Assembly (NCBI GenBank): GCA_944393605.1
Contig: CALYAO010000081.1
Coordinates: 1-64,000 of the forward strand
Length of the DNA stretch: 64,000 nt
Reading direction: 5' to 3'
Source: an uncultured Clostridia bacterium
GTDB taxonomy: Bacteria > Bacillota > Clostridia > UBA1381 > UBA9506
The notes under the pieces were generated by a model. That model was given only the letters and a program-made list of their open reading frames with translations. It did not search any database and was not told where the DNA came from. Within the stretch, counting starts at the first letter, position 1. Each line of letters opens with the position of its first letter. Positions 27,513 to 36,720 of this stretch are shown piece after piece. The position numbers and the translations under genes were made by a program.

Positions 27513-28448
27513 ATGGCATTCCATCACACATCTGTTTTACTTTGGGAATCCATTGACGCGCTTGCCATCCGACCAGACGGCATCTACGTGGACGGCACCA
27601 TGGGCGGCGGCGGACACAGCATGGAGATTGCAAAACGGCTGTCTGGCGGCCGCCTAATTGGCTTTGACCAGGATGCGAACGCCATCGCCGCAAGCCGCGA
27701 GCGGCTTGCTCCCTTTGGCGATCGCGTGACATATGAAAACCGCAACTTTTGTGACATCAAAGAAACACTGGAGCGATTGGGGATTCCCGCAATTGACGGC
27801 GCGCTGTTAGACCTCGGGGTCTCCTCCCACCAGCTGGATGAGCCCGCTCGCGGCTTTTCTTACCAGCACGATGCGCCGCTGGACATGCGGATGGACAGCC
27901 GCAATCCCGTCAGCGCATACGACGTCGTGAATGGGTACAGCGAGGAGAAACTGGCACGTGTTCTCTGGGACTATGGGGAAGAACGGTGGGCCAAGCGCAT
28001 TGCGCAGTTCATCGCAGATGCCCGAAAAAGTGCCCCCATCCAAACCACCTATGAGCTGGTGGACATCATTAAAAAGGCGGTTCCAAAGGGCGCCAGGCAG
28101 GACGGCCCCCATCCCGCCAAACGGACATTCCAAGCCATTCGCATTGAGGTCAACGGAGAGCTCACCATTCTAGACGGCGCAATCCGGGATTTTGTGGAAG
28201 CATTAAAGCCGGGCGGACGGTTGGCAATCATTACGTTCCATTCCCTGGAAGACCGCATTGTAAAGACCGTCTTTTCGGAGCTGGCAAAGGGATGTACCTG
28301 CCCGCCCACATTGCCGGTCTGCATCTGCGGTAAGACCTCCGCGGGGCGGCTCGTTAACCGCAAGCCCATCGTCCCGGGAGAGGACGAATTGGCGACTAAC
28401 CCTCGCGCACGCAGCGCCAAGCTGCGGGTATTTGAAAAAGGAAAGTAA
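27513..28448 (+). CDS. rsmH: 16S rRNA (cytosine1402-N4)-methyltransferase
   Basis: This 311-residue SAM-dependent enzyme N4-methylates C1402 in the decoding centre. Motifs: [19 protein letters not shown] (SAM site), [20 protein letters not shown] and [12 protein letters not shown]. The ATG at 27513 follows GAAGGAGGGGCGTCC; the ORF extension to 27486 overlaps mraZ. Order mraZ-rsmH is standard. Confidence 0.96.
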   Translation: MAFHHTSVLLWESIDALAIRPDGIYVDGTMGGGGHSMEIAKRLSGGRLIGFDQDANAIAASRERLAPFGDRVTYENRNFCDIKETLERLGIPAIDGALLDLGVSSHQLDEPARGFSYQHDAPLDMRMDSRNPVSAYDVVNGYSEEKLARVLWDYGEERWAKRIAQFIADARKSAPIQTTYELVDIIKKAVPKGARQDGPHPAKRTFQAIRIEVNGELTILDGAIRDFVEALKPGGRLAIITFHSLEDRIVKTVFSELAKGCTCPPTLPVCICGKTSAGRLVNRKPIVPGEDELATNPRARSAKLRVFEKGK

Positions 28449-28506
28449 AACCGTTGTGGGACGGTTACGGAATCATCGATAAAAAAGAGTGGAAAGGATG
28501 AACACA

Positions 28507-29004
28507 GTGGCTTATCGAGACAATCTGGCACGATATGAATACGCCCCTGCCTATGACCCCACGATCATTGGCCCCGGTGTCCGGCGTACCACGCCCGCCA
28601 AGCGGACGGCAAAGCCCGCCGTCCGAGTCAAGAAGAAGGCCAAAGCAAAACGCCTGCGCGTCTCTGCCTTCCTGATGGCCGCAACGCTGGTAGCATGCGC
28701 CTTTTTGGTGCTCTATCGGGCCGCGAACATCACCGCCATGACCAATGAAGTCACCCAAAAAGAAAAACAGCTTTCTGACCTCACGGCGGCCAACCAACAG
28801 ACACGGCTGGCGCTGGATAAATCCCTAGACCTCAAAAAAGTGGAGGAAGCGGCCGCCGCGATGGGCATGCGGCAACCCGAAAAGAGCCAGACGGTATATG
28901 TCAATTTGGAGCGTTCGGATTACGTGGAACGCACCTCGGGAGAAGGCAGCATTTTATCCCGCATTGGAGACTTTTTTCAAGGACTGCTGTCATATTTAGA
29001 TTAA
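28507..29004 (+). CDS. ftsL: FtsL-like cell division protein
   Basis: The 165-residue bitopic protein has a basic, lysine-rich cytoplasmic N-terminus (to about residue 52), one membrane helix (about 53-70, VSAFLMAATLVACAFLVLY) and a short extracytoplasmic coiled coil (AMTNEVTQKEKQLSDL). Position between rsmH and the class B PBP fits FtsL, which is poorly conserved in sequence. GTG at 28507 lies nine bases after AAAGG; the ATG at 28498 touches that site. It should act with DivIC-like partners at the septum. Confidence 0.8.
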   Translation: MAYRDNLARYEYAPAYDPTIIGPGVRRTTPAKRTAKPAVRVKKKAKAKRLRVSAFLMAATLVACAFLVLYRAANITAMTNEVTQKEKQLSDLTAANQQTRLALDKSLDLKKVEEAAAAMGMRQPEKSQTVYVNLERSDYVERTSGEGSILSRIGDFFQGLLSYLD

Positions 29005-29031
29005 GGATGCACTATATATTAGTGATAACCG

Positions 29032-29057
29032 AAATGCCGGCCTTTCGTCGGCATTTT
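29032..29057 (+). terminator. Weak hairpin terminator or pause site between ftsL and PBP genes
   Basis: Stem aaatgccg (29032-29039) with cggcattt (29049-29056), then a short T-run. Probably only partial within the cluster. Confidence 0.45.
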
Positions 29058-29117
29058 GTTGAAACTGGGATGATTGGTCTCCCGGCCGCGCGATGGCCGG
29101 ATGGAGGGTTCTAGCCT

Positions 29118-31343
29118 ATGGAAATGCCAAAACGAAAAATGCGCATCCGTGCGCTTATGATCTTTTTGTGCTTCGCCGTCATCATTGCGCTGCTTGCCAC
29201 ACGGCTTGTCTATCTACAAGTGATCAACGGCGCGGAGCTGCAAAAAGATGCCATCGAACAGCAGACGCGGGACAGCCAGGTGGCTTCCAAGCGCGGTACC
29301 ATCTATGACCGCAACCGCAAAGCGCTCGCCCAGTCTGCTACCGTTGAAACCATCACAGCCAACCCCAATGAAATCCAGAACGCTGCGAAAAACAACGACA
29401 ATGTCAGCGCGGACAAGAAGGTGGACATCGAAGCCATCGCGAAAAACCTGTCTGACATCCTGCAGCTGGACTACAACGAAACGCTGGAAAAACTCAATCA
29501 AAAGACCAGCCACGTCTATATCAAACGCAAAGTGGAGGCGGATGTCGCCAATCAGATTCGGGAACTCAACATGACGGGCATCTACTTGGAGGAAGATGCC
29601 AAGCGGTATTACCCATATGGCAGCTTCGCATCCCACATCATCGGATTTACCGGGTTTGACAACCAGGGCCTGGGTGGGATTGAAATGGTGTATGACAGCA
29701 GCCTAAAAGGCGTCCCGGGCCGGGTGGTGTCCCTCAAAAATGCACTGGATACCGACATGCCCTTCCAGCATGAGCAGCACATCGACCCCGAAAACGGGAC
29801 CAACGTCGTGCTCACCATCGATGAGGTCATCCAGCACTTTGCGGAAAAATACTTGGAACAAGCCGCGATTGAAAACAAGGTGGAAAAAGGCGGCGCATGC
29901 ATCGTCATGGACATCCCAACGGGGGAGATTCTGGCCATGGCCACCTACCCGGGGTTTGACCTCAACGAGCCCTTTGTGCTCGTGGATCCCGAAGACCAGG
30001 CCGCAGTTGATGCGATCACTGACCCCGATGAAAAGCTCAACAAAACCAACGAAGTCCTGCAAAAACAGTGGCGGAACAAGGCGGTCGTGGATGCCTATGA
30101 GCCGGGGTCGGTCTTCAAGGCCATCACCGCATCCATGGCGCTGGAAGAAGATGTTGTAAAACTGGATGATGCCTTCTTCTGCTCGGGCTCCAAGCAGGTA
30201 GGGGGGCGGACGATTCGCTGTGCAAAAGCCGGCGGGCATGGTGCCCTCACCTTTGCGGGCGGCGTCACCAATTCCTGCAATCCCGTCTTTATGGAAGTGG
30301 GTGCGCGGGTCGGCTATGACAACTTCAAAAAATACTTCAAGGCCTTCGGTTTTGGGGAAGTGACAGGATTTGACCTCCCGGGCGAGGCCAAGGGGACGTT
30401 TTACGCGGATGACGCCTTCAATGAGGTAGAGCTCGCAACTGCTTCCTTCGGGCAGGGGCCCACCGTAACCCCGCTGCAGCTCGTCGCCGCGGTAGGTGCG
30501 GTTGCCAACGACGGCAAACTCATGAAGCCCCACCTGGTCAAAGAGTTGGTCAACGACGACGGCCAGACCATCTCCACCATCGAGCCCACGGTGGTGCGCC
30601 AGGTCATTTCAGAGCAAACCTCCGATACCATGTGTACCCTGTTGGAATCGGTCGTAAACGAGGGTAGCGGACAGAACGCCTATGTCAAAGGCTACCGCAT
30701 GGCGGGCAAAACCGGTACGTCTGAGAAGATTCCACGCGGAAACGGCAAATATGTCTCCTCCTTCCTGGGCTTTGCGCCCGCAAATGACCCCAAGGTGCTG
30801 TGCCTGGTCATTTTGGACGAAGCCACAGCCGGCTCCTACTACGGCGGCCAGATTGCGGCCCCTGTCGTCCGCAACATCATGGAGGATACCCTGCGCTATC
30901 TGGAGATCGAACCGCAGTATACGGCCGAAGAGGCGGCGTTGCTGGATGTGTATGTACCCAGCGTCAAGGGACTGGGACTTGCGGAAGCCAAACAAAAGAT
31001 CACGGATGAAAGCCTCAAATATCAGATCGTCGGTTCGGGTGAAACGGTCAAGGATCAGATGCCCAAGATGGGTGCCAATCTGCCAGCGAATTCCACGGTC
31101 ATCCTCTACACCGAGGACAGTCAGGAGACCACCGTTACCGTCCCGTCCGTCATCAATATGAGTGTATCCTCCGCAACCCGCGAACTGGCGGACAGTCGGC
31201 TCAACATCAGCCTGGCGGGTGTTGGCAGTTCAGGCAAAAATACGAGCCGTACCTATGCATCCAAACAGGAGCCAGCGGCAGGTGCAACCGTGCCCATCGG
31301 CACAGTTGTCACAGTTGAATTTGCCTACCAATCGGAGGATTAA
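29118..31343 (+). CDS. Class B penicillin-binding protein with PASTA domains (SpoVD/FtsI type)
   Basis: The 741-residue transpeptidase has one N-terminal membrane helix (residues about 10-32), a pedestal region starting at KRGTIYDRNRKALAQ and the transpeptidase domain. SVFK starts at S331, SCN at S386 and KTG at K531. Two PASTA domains occupy about residues 610-741 (VPSVKGLGLAEAKQ and VPSVINMSVSSATR). It cross-links septal or spore-cortex peptidoglycan with an FtsW/SpoVE partner. The PASTA-bearing form is like SpoVD of spore-formers but could be the sole division PBP. The ATG follows GGAGGGTTCTAGCCT. Confidence 0.93.
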   Translation: MEMPKRKMRIRALMIFLCFAVIIALLATRLVYLQVINGAELQKDAIEQQTRDSQVASKRGTIYDRNRKALAQSATVETITANPNEIQNAAKNNDNVSADKKVDIEAIAKNLSDILQLDYNETLEKLNQKTSHVYIKRKVEADVANQIRELNMTGIYLEEDAKRYYPYGSFASHIIGFTGFDNQGLGGIEMVYDSSLKGVPGRVVSLKNALDTDMPFQHEQHIDPENGTNVVLTIDEVIQHFAEKYLEQAAIENKVEKGGACIVMDIPTGEILAMATYPGFDLNEPFVLVDPEDQAAVDAITDPDEKLNKTNEVLQKQWRNKAVVDAYEPGSVFKAITASMALEEDVVKLDDAFFCSGSKQVGGRTIRCAKAGGHGALTFAGGVTNSCNPVFMEVGARVGYDNFKKYFKAFGFGEVTGFDLPGEAKGTFYADDAFNEVELATASFGQGPTVTPLQLVAAVGAVANDGKLMKPHLVKELVNDDGQTISTIEPTVVRQVISEQTSDTMCTLLESVVNEGSGQNAYVKGYRMAGKTGTSEKIPRGNGKYVSSFLGFAPANDPKVLCLVILDEATAGSYYGGQIAAPVVRNIMEDTLRYLEIEPQYTAEEAALLDVYVPSVKGLGLAEAKQKITDESLKYQIVGSGETVKDQMPKMGANLPANSTVILYTEDSQETTVTVPSVINMSVSSATRELADSRLNISLAGVGSSGKNTSRTYASKQEPAAGATVPIGTVVTVEFAYQSED

Positions 31344-31399
31344 ACAATTTGCAGGGAACCGCAGGCGGCGAATATGACCCAGAGAAGGGGGTAAAGGAT

Positions 31400-32857
31400 A
31401 TGGTACTTCGGGAACTCCTCAAGCAGATAAACGTCGTCTCCGTCACAGGAGATGATCGCATAGACATCAGCGGCATTGCCTTTGATTCGAGCAAGGTGCA
31501 AAACGGCAACCTGTTCGTTTGCATCAAAGGCCTGCGCACCGACGGGCACACCTATGCCCGCGCAGCTGTGCAAAACGGCGCAACGGCAGTGTTGGTGGAA
31601 CGGAACATCCGGCTAGAGGGCGTTACCGTGGTGCAGGTGGCAGATACCCGCGCGGCGCTCGCACAAGCTGCCGCCGCTTTCTATGGACATCCTGCCGACC
31701 ACCTCAAGCTCATCGGCGTCACGGGGACCAATGGCAAAACCACCGTGACCAGCCTGATTCGAGATATTCTGGAATTTTCAGGAAAAAAGGCAGGCCTCAT
31801 CGGAACCAACCAAATTCAAATTGGAAATAAAATTCTCCCCGCAGACCATACAACACCCGAATCGCTGGACCTGCACAAGCTATTTGCCGAAATGCACAAA
31901 GAGGGCATGGAGTATGTCGTCATGGAGGTCTCCTCCCACTCTCTCGCGCTCAAACGGGTGTATGGCATCCCGTTTGCGGTGGGTGTGTTCACCAACATCA
32001 CGCAGGACCATCTGGATTTTCACGGCACCATGGACAATTATATGGATGCCAAAAAGAAACTGTTTGACCAGTGCTGCCAGAGCATCATCAATATCGACGA
32101 CCCGCGCGGCAAGGAACTCGCGATGGATCTCAGCAGCCGGCTGGAGAACACCGTGCGCACCTTCTCCATCGACGCACCATCGGATACCCGCGCAACCAAC
32201 ATCAAAATGTCCAGCCTTGGTGTCCTTTTTGACCTGACGGCAGACGGGCAAACCACACCCATCCGCATCCATATCCCCGGCCGGTTTTCGGTGTACAATG
32301 CGCTTGCCGCAACGTCTGCATGCTTGGCACTGGGGCTTACCATGGAGCAAATTTCGAATGGTCTGCTGATGGCCAAGGGCGTCAAAGGCCGCGCGGAGGT
32401 GGTATACACCCCCCATACCGACTATACCGTCCTGATTGACTACGCACATACGCCCGACGGGCTTCAAAATATCATTTCCACCGTGCGGGAATTCACCAAA
32501 GGCCGCGTCATCACCCTGTTTGGGTGCGGCGGGGACCGGGACAGCGCCAAACGGCCCATCATGGGACGAGTGGCGGGTGAGCTGTCCGATTACTGCATCA
32601 TCACTTCGGACAATCCGCGCACCGAAGAACCCATGGCAATCATCCGGCAAATTGAGGAAGGCATGCGGGAAACCGACTGCCCCTACACGGTAATTGAAAA
32701 CCGCCGGGAGGCCATCCGTTATGCCATGGGCATGGCAAAAAAAGAGGACTGTATCATTCTGGCGGGCAAAGGACATGAGACCTACCAGATTTTGGGCACC
32801 ACGAAGGTGCATTTTGACGAGCGAGAGGTCGTCAAGGCCATTTTGGAAAGCAACTGA
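31400..32857 (+). CDS. murE: UDP-MurNAc-tripeptide synthetase (meso-diaminopimelate-adding)
   Basis: This 485-residue Mur ligase adds the third residue of the peptidoglycan stem peptide. The P-loop is GVTGTNGKTTVTSLI, and SDNPRTEEPM contains DNPR, the specificity motif of meso-diaminopimelate ligases (lysine-type enzymes differ here). LPADHTTPES and MEVSSHSLAL are typical. The ATG at 31400 follows AGAAGGGGGTAAAGGAT; the frame upstream to 31349 is not needed. The wall is therefore inferred to be DAP-type. Confidence 0.95.
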   Translation: MVLRELLKQINVVSVTGDDRIDISGIAFDSSKVQNGNLFVCIKGLRTDGHTYARAAVQNGATAVLVERNIRLEGVTVVQVADTRAALAQAAAAFYGHPADHLKLIGVTGTNGKTTVTSLIRDILEFSGKKAGLIGTNQIQIGNKILPADHTTPESLDLHKLFAEMHKEGMEYVVMEVSSHSLALKRVYGIPFAVGVFTNITQDHLDFHGTMDNYMDAKKKLFDQCCQSIINIDDPRGKELAMDLSSRLENTVRTFSIDAPSDTRATNIKMSSLGVLFDLTADGQTTPIRIHIPGRFSVYNALAATSACLALGLTMEQISNGLLMAKGVKGRAEVVYTPHTDYTVLIDYAHTPDGLQNIISTVREFTKGRVITLFGCGGDRDSAKRPIMGRVAGELSDYCIITSDNPRTEEPMAIIRQIEEGMRETDCPYTVIENRREAIRYAMGMAKKEDCIILAGKGHETYQILGTTKVHFDEREVVKAILESN

Positions 32858-32875
32858 CAAGGAGGGAAAAAACGG

Positions 32876-34264
32876 TTGGAAGATTTGACGGGCAGTGAGA
32901 TCATAACGGCGACCGGCGGCACCCTGCTTGCGGGAGACCCTTCGGTCACCGTCACGGGGGTCACGACCGATTCCCGCAAGGACTGCACAGGTGGGCTTTT
33001 CATCCCATTGGTGGGAGAACGGTTTGATGGGCACGCCTTCCTTTCCGCCGCCGTGGAGCAGGGCGCCGCTGCGGTACTCACGCAGCAGCCCGACATCGCC
33101 CTGCCCAACCACATCCTTGCCGTTGGCGTAACCGACACGCGCGCGGCCCTGCAGGCGCTCGCACGATACTACCGCAGCCGTTTTCCCATCCCCGTGGTGG
33201 GTATCACGGGCAGCGTGGGCAAAACCACCACCAAGGACATGGTGGCATCCGTGCTGGCGACCACCTATTCTACGCTCAAAACGGAAGGCAACTTCAACAA
33301 CGAAATCGGCCTGCCCCTGACCTTATTTGGTCTCACCCGCTCCCATCAGGCAGCGGTCATCGAGATGGGCATGAGCGGATTCGGAGAGATCGACCGGCTG
33401 GCTTCCATCGCGCAGCCCGACTGTGCGATTATCACCAACATCGGCATGGCGCATATCGAAAAGCTGGGGTCCCAGGAAAACATCCGCAAGGCCAAGATGG
33501 AGATGCTCCCGCACCTGCGTCCCGGCGGGCTGGTATTGCTCAACGGGGATGACCCGCTCCTGTGGGACGTCCGCGGGCAGGTGCCCCATGCGGTATACGT
33601 GGGCATCCACAATCCCGACTGCGCGTTTACTGCGGTCCATATCCAAACGACAGAATCGGGCCTCACCTTTCAGCTCCGGCATGCGGGTAAGGCCGTCACC
33701 GTATCCCTTCCGCTGCCGGGAGAACACAACGTATACAACGCCCTGTTTGCCATTGCGGTAGGACTGCATTACCAGGTCCCCATGTCGGCCATCTTAACGG
33801 GGCTTGCGGATTTTGTGCCCTCCGCCATGCGGCTGGCCATCACCCAGGCGGGCGGATACACCATCGTGAACGATTGCTACAACGCATCTCCGGCGTCCAT
33901 GGAGGCTGCCATCTCGGTACTGTGTGCACAGGCAGCCAGCCGCAGAATCGCTGTCCTGGGCGACATGCTGGAGATGGGAAAATTCGCATATCAGGCGCAC
34001 AAGAACGTTGGCAGCTTCGTCCATACCAGCGGCATCGACGAGTTGGTCACCGTGGGTGAACACGGCCGCTCCATTGGGGAGGGCGCCTTCGAGTGCGGGA
34101 TGGACAGCGCATGCATCCACTCCTTTGATACCAACGACGAGGCCATCCGCTGTCTGTCCGAAATGATTCGGCCGGGAGACGCGGTGCTTGTAAAGGCCTC
34201 CCGCGGCATGCACTTTGAAACAATCGCTGGTTTTCTGACCGGGAAATCAGCCAAGGATTTGTAA
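32876..34264 (+). CDS. murF: UDP-MurNAc-tripeptide--D-Ala-D-Ala ligase
   Basis: The 462-residue ligase completes the UDP-MurNAc-pentapeptide by adding D-Ala-D-Ala. P-loop GITGSVGKTTTKDMVA, then EMGMSGFGEIDRL and NDCYNASPASMEAAI are family motifs. It starts at TTG (32876), nine bases after GGAGGG, and no better ATG exists near the conserved N-terminus. It follows murE by 18 bases. Confidence 0.95.
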   Translation: MEDLTGSEIITATGGTLLAGDPSVTVTGVTTDSRKDCTGGLFIPLVGERFDGHAFLSAAVEQGAAAVLTQQPDIALPNHILAVGVTDTRAALQALARYYRSRFPIPVVGITGSVGKTTTKDMVASVLATTYSTLKTEGNFNNEIGLPLTLFGLTRSHQAAVIEMGMSGFGEIDRLASIAQPDCAIITNIGMAHIEKLGSQENIRKAKMEMLPHLRPGGLVLLNGDDPLLWDVRGQVPHAVYVGIHNPDCAFTAVHIQTTESGLTFQLRHAGKAVTVSLPLPGEHNVYNALFAIAVGLHYQVPMSAILTGLADFVPSAMRLAITQAGGYTIVNDCYNASPASMEAAISVLCAQAASRRIAVLGDMLEMGKFAYQAHKNVGSFVHTSGIDELVTVGEHGRSIGEGAFECGMDSACIHSFDTNDEAIRCLSEMIRPGDAVLVKASRGMHFETIAGFLTGKSAKDL

Positions 34265-34277
34265 GGGGGAACAACCG

Positions 34278-35249
34278 TTGCAAGAGATCATCGTGAGTTT
34301 TGTGGTGTCCACAGTCATTTGCGTGCTGCTGGGGCCCATCGTCATTCCGCTGCTGCGCAGACTCAAATTTGGACAGAGCATTCGGGAAGAAGGCCCGGCT
34401 TGGCATGCAAAAAAGAGCGGAACACCTACCATCGGCGGTATCATGTTTATTCTTTCCACCTGTATCGCCACGCTCATTCTTTGCTATCACGACCTGCACC
34501 GGCGCATCTTGATTCTGCTGTTCACTGCAGTGGGCTTTGGACTCGTCGGCTTTATCGATGATTTTATTAAGGTCATCTTAAAGCGTAACCTGGGCCTAAC
34601 TGCCCTGCAAAAATTCTTGCTGCAGCTGCTCATTGCCGTCCTGGGCGTCACAGCACTTTACTATTTTGGAGATGTTGGCACCGGACTCATCGTCCCCTTT
34701 ACGACGCTGGTGGTAGACATTGGCATTTGGATTGTGCCGTTCTCCGTGCTGGTCATGCTGGCAACTGTCAACAGTGTGAATCTCACGGACGGTTTGGATG
34801 GCCTGGCGTCCACTGTGACCCTATTGGTTGGTATCTTTCTAACCATTGTCGCACTCTTAAAGCGGGACTGGGACATCGCCATCTTCTCCGCCGCGATGAC
34901 TGGCGGATGCTTGGGATTTTTGTGCTTTAACAAATATCCCGCCAAGGTGTTCATGGGTGACACCGGCTCCCTCTTTTTGGGAGGTGCGGTATCGGTGATC
35001 GCGATTTCGCTGGAGTTGCCTCTCATCCTGCTTCTGATCGGCGGCGTATACCTCATCGAGACGCTGTCTGTCATCTTACAGGTTGCCTCCTTCAAGCTCA
35101 CCGGCAAGCGCATCTTCAAGATGTCTCCGCTCCATCATCATTTTGAGATGTGCGGCATGAAGGAGACCCGCATCGTGCTGCTGTTCGCAGCCGCCACTGT
35201 CGTGCTGTGCGGGATTGCATTTATCGGGCTGTATAACATTGTGTGGTAA
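34278..35249 (+). CDS. mraY: Phospho-N-acetylmuramoyl-pentapeptide transferase
   Basis: A 323-residue membrane enzyme makes lipid I from UDP-MurNAc-pentapeptide and undecaprenyl phosphate. About ten membrane segments flank KSGTPTIGGIMFIL, FIDDFIKVIL, NLTDGLDGLAS, FMGDTGSLFLGG and SPLHHHFEMCGM. It starts at TTG (34278) behind AAGGGGGA. There is no murD between mraY and ftsW as found in many Firmicutes. Confidence 0.96.
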   Translation: MQEIIVSFVVSTVICVLLGPIVIPLLRRLKFGQSIREEGPAWHAKKSGTPTIGGIMFILSTCIATLILCYHDLHRRILILLFTAVGFGLVGFIDDFIKVILKRNLGLTALQKFLLQLLIAVLGVTALYYFGDVGTGLIVPFTTLVVDIGIWIVPFSVLVMLATVNSVNLTDGLDGLASTVTLLVGIFLTIVALLKRDWDIAIFSAAMTGGCLGFLCFNKYPAKVFMGDTGSLFLGGAVSVIAISLELPLILLLIGGVYLIETLSVILQVASFKLTGKRIFKMSPLHHHFEMCGMKETRIVLLFAAATVVLCGIAFIGLYNIVW

Positions 35250-35270
35250 ATCCGAAAGGGCGTGATACCT

Positions 35271-36473
35271 TTGAAAAGCAACATAGCCACGGCGGCAAAC
35301 CAAAGACGCTTCAAAGGCAGACAGCCGGCATCCACAACACGCAGAAAAAAGACCGCAACCACCCGGCGGAGCGCAAATGCGCTTACCCGCACGGGGTTTG
35401 ATATGGGCTACATGATCACTGTCATTGTTTTGGTGGTAACGGGGCTTATCATGGTATTCTCCGCGAGCTACCCTTCCGCCTATTACCAATACGGCAACGG
35501 CTTCTATTTCATTCAAAAGCAGGCCCAATGGGCCATTTTGGGTGTCTTTGCCATGTTTTTTACGGCCAACTTTGACTACCACCGGTATGCCAAGCTCGCG
35601 CCCTTGCTTCTTGTGGGCTCTATGGTGCTGCTGCTGGCGGTTCCGTTTATCGGCGTCGAGGTCAAAGGGGCGCGCCGTTGGTTGGGCGTTGGATCTTTCA
35701 CCATCCAGCCCTCTGAAATTACCAAGATCGCACTGATCCTCTTCTTTGCATATGGGCTATCCCGCTCCAAGGACAAGATCAAAAAATTCTCCGAACTGCT
35801 CAAATACTGGGCCATCCTCGGCGTCACGTTTGGCCTGCTCCTGCTCCAGCCCCACTTCTCCGCCTGTATCATCATCGGCCTCACAGGGGTGATCATGCTG
35901 CTGGTCGGAGGCGCGCGCATCCGGCACTTTGCATATGCCGCTGTGCCTGTCATCGCGGGCGGCGTGGCACTGGTCATCATGGAACCCTATCGGCTGCAAC
36001 GGCTGACTGCGTTTCTAGACCCCTTCCAGGATAAGCTGGGCAGCGGATGGCAAATCATTCAGTCCCTGTATGCCATTGGTTCGGGCGGGTTGTTTGGCCT
36101 GGGCTTCGGCAACAGCCGGCAAAAGTTTATGTATGTATCCGAGCCGCAAAACGACTTTATCTTTGCCATCATCTGTGAAGAACTGGGGCTCATCGGCGCC
36201 CTCGTGGTGCTCGCATTGTTCTTGATTCTCATCTGGCGGGGCATCAAGATTGCCATCGCGGCGCCCGATACCTTTGGCAGCCTCATCGTGGTCGGCATCA
36301 CCGCGCTGGTGGGCGTCCAGGTGGTCTTAAACATCGCGGTTGTGACCTCCTCCATCCCCACCACGGGTATTCCGCTCCCCTTCTTCTCGGCGGGCGGCTC
36401 CGCTCTGGTCTTTCTGATGGCGGCCATGGGCATTGTGTTAAACGTCTCACGCTATAAGAAAGCAAGCCCATAA
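35271..36473 (+). CDS. FtsW/RodA/SpoVE-family lipid II polymerase
   Basis: The 400-residue SEDS glycosyltransferase has a long basic cytoplasmic N-terminus (about 45 residues, rich in R, K and T) and about ten membrane helices. Motifs: KGARRWLGVGSFTIQPSE near the catalytic loop and GNSRQKFMYVSEPQNDFIFA. It should polymerise lipid II together with the class B PBP. TTG at 35271 lies eight bases after AAAGGGCG; the GTG at 35262 is too close. Last gene before the terminator at 36521. FtsW and SpoVE cannot be told apart by sequence alone. Confidence 0.93.
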   Translation: MKSNIATAANQRRFKGRQPASTTRRKKTATTRRSANALTRTGFDMGYMITVIVLVVTGLIMVFSASYPSAYYQYGNGFYFIQKQAQWAILGVFAMFFTANFDYHRYAKLAPLLLVGSMVLLLAVPFIGVEVKGARRWLGVGSFTIQPSEITKIALILFFAYGLSRSKDKIKKFSELLKYWAILGVTFGLLLLQPHFSACIIIGLTGVIMLLVGGARIRHFAYAAVPVIAGGVALVIMEPYRLQRLTAFLDPFQDKLGSGWQIIQSLYAIGSGGLFGLGFGNSRQKFMYVSEPQNDFIFAIICEELGLIGALVVLALFLILIWRGIKIAIAAPDTFGSLIVVGITALVGVQVVLNIAVVTSSIPTTGIPLPFFSAGGSALVFLMAAMGIVLNVSRYKKASP

Positions 36474-36520
36474 GCTGACCTGACGGCAAACGGATTACCA
36501 TCGCAACAGGATGCGTGATA

Positions 36521-36550
36521 AAAAACGGCGGAGCTCTCCGCCGTTTTTTT
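36521..36550 (+). terminator. Terminator of the mraZ-ftsW cluster
   Basis: Stem aacggcggag with ctccgccgtt, followed by seven T. It separates ftsW from murG, which has its own promoter. Confidence 0.9.
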
Positions 36551-36598
36551 ATTTGCCTGCCCACAGATTCCATTCGCCGCCGGTGCACCCGATTGGGT

Positions 36599-36627
36599 TT
36601 GACTTCCCCCGCATCCTGTGATAGAAT
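36599..36627 (+). promoter_or_regulatory. Promoter of the murG unit
   Basis: TTGACT (36599-36604), 17 bases, TAGAAT (36622-36627). A second TAGAAT near 36680 lacks a good -35 box. Confidence 0.75.
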
Positions 36628-36720
36628 AAACGGGATGAAATTTGGCGCGCGGCGGGTTCTTTTTTCCCGCGCAGCCCGATAGAATACTAGTATCAGACTG
36701 CGTATAACGGAGTGATGGAC

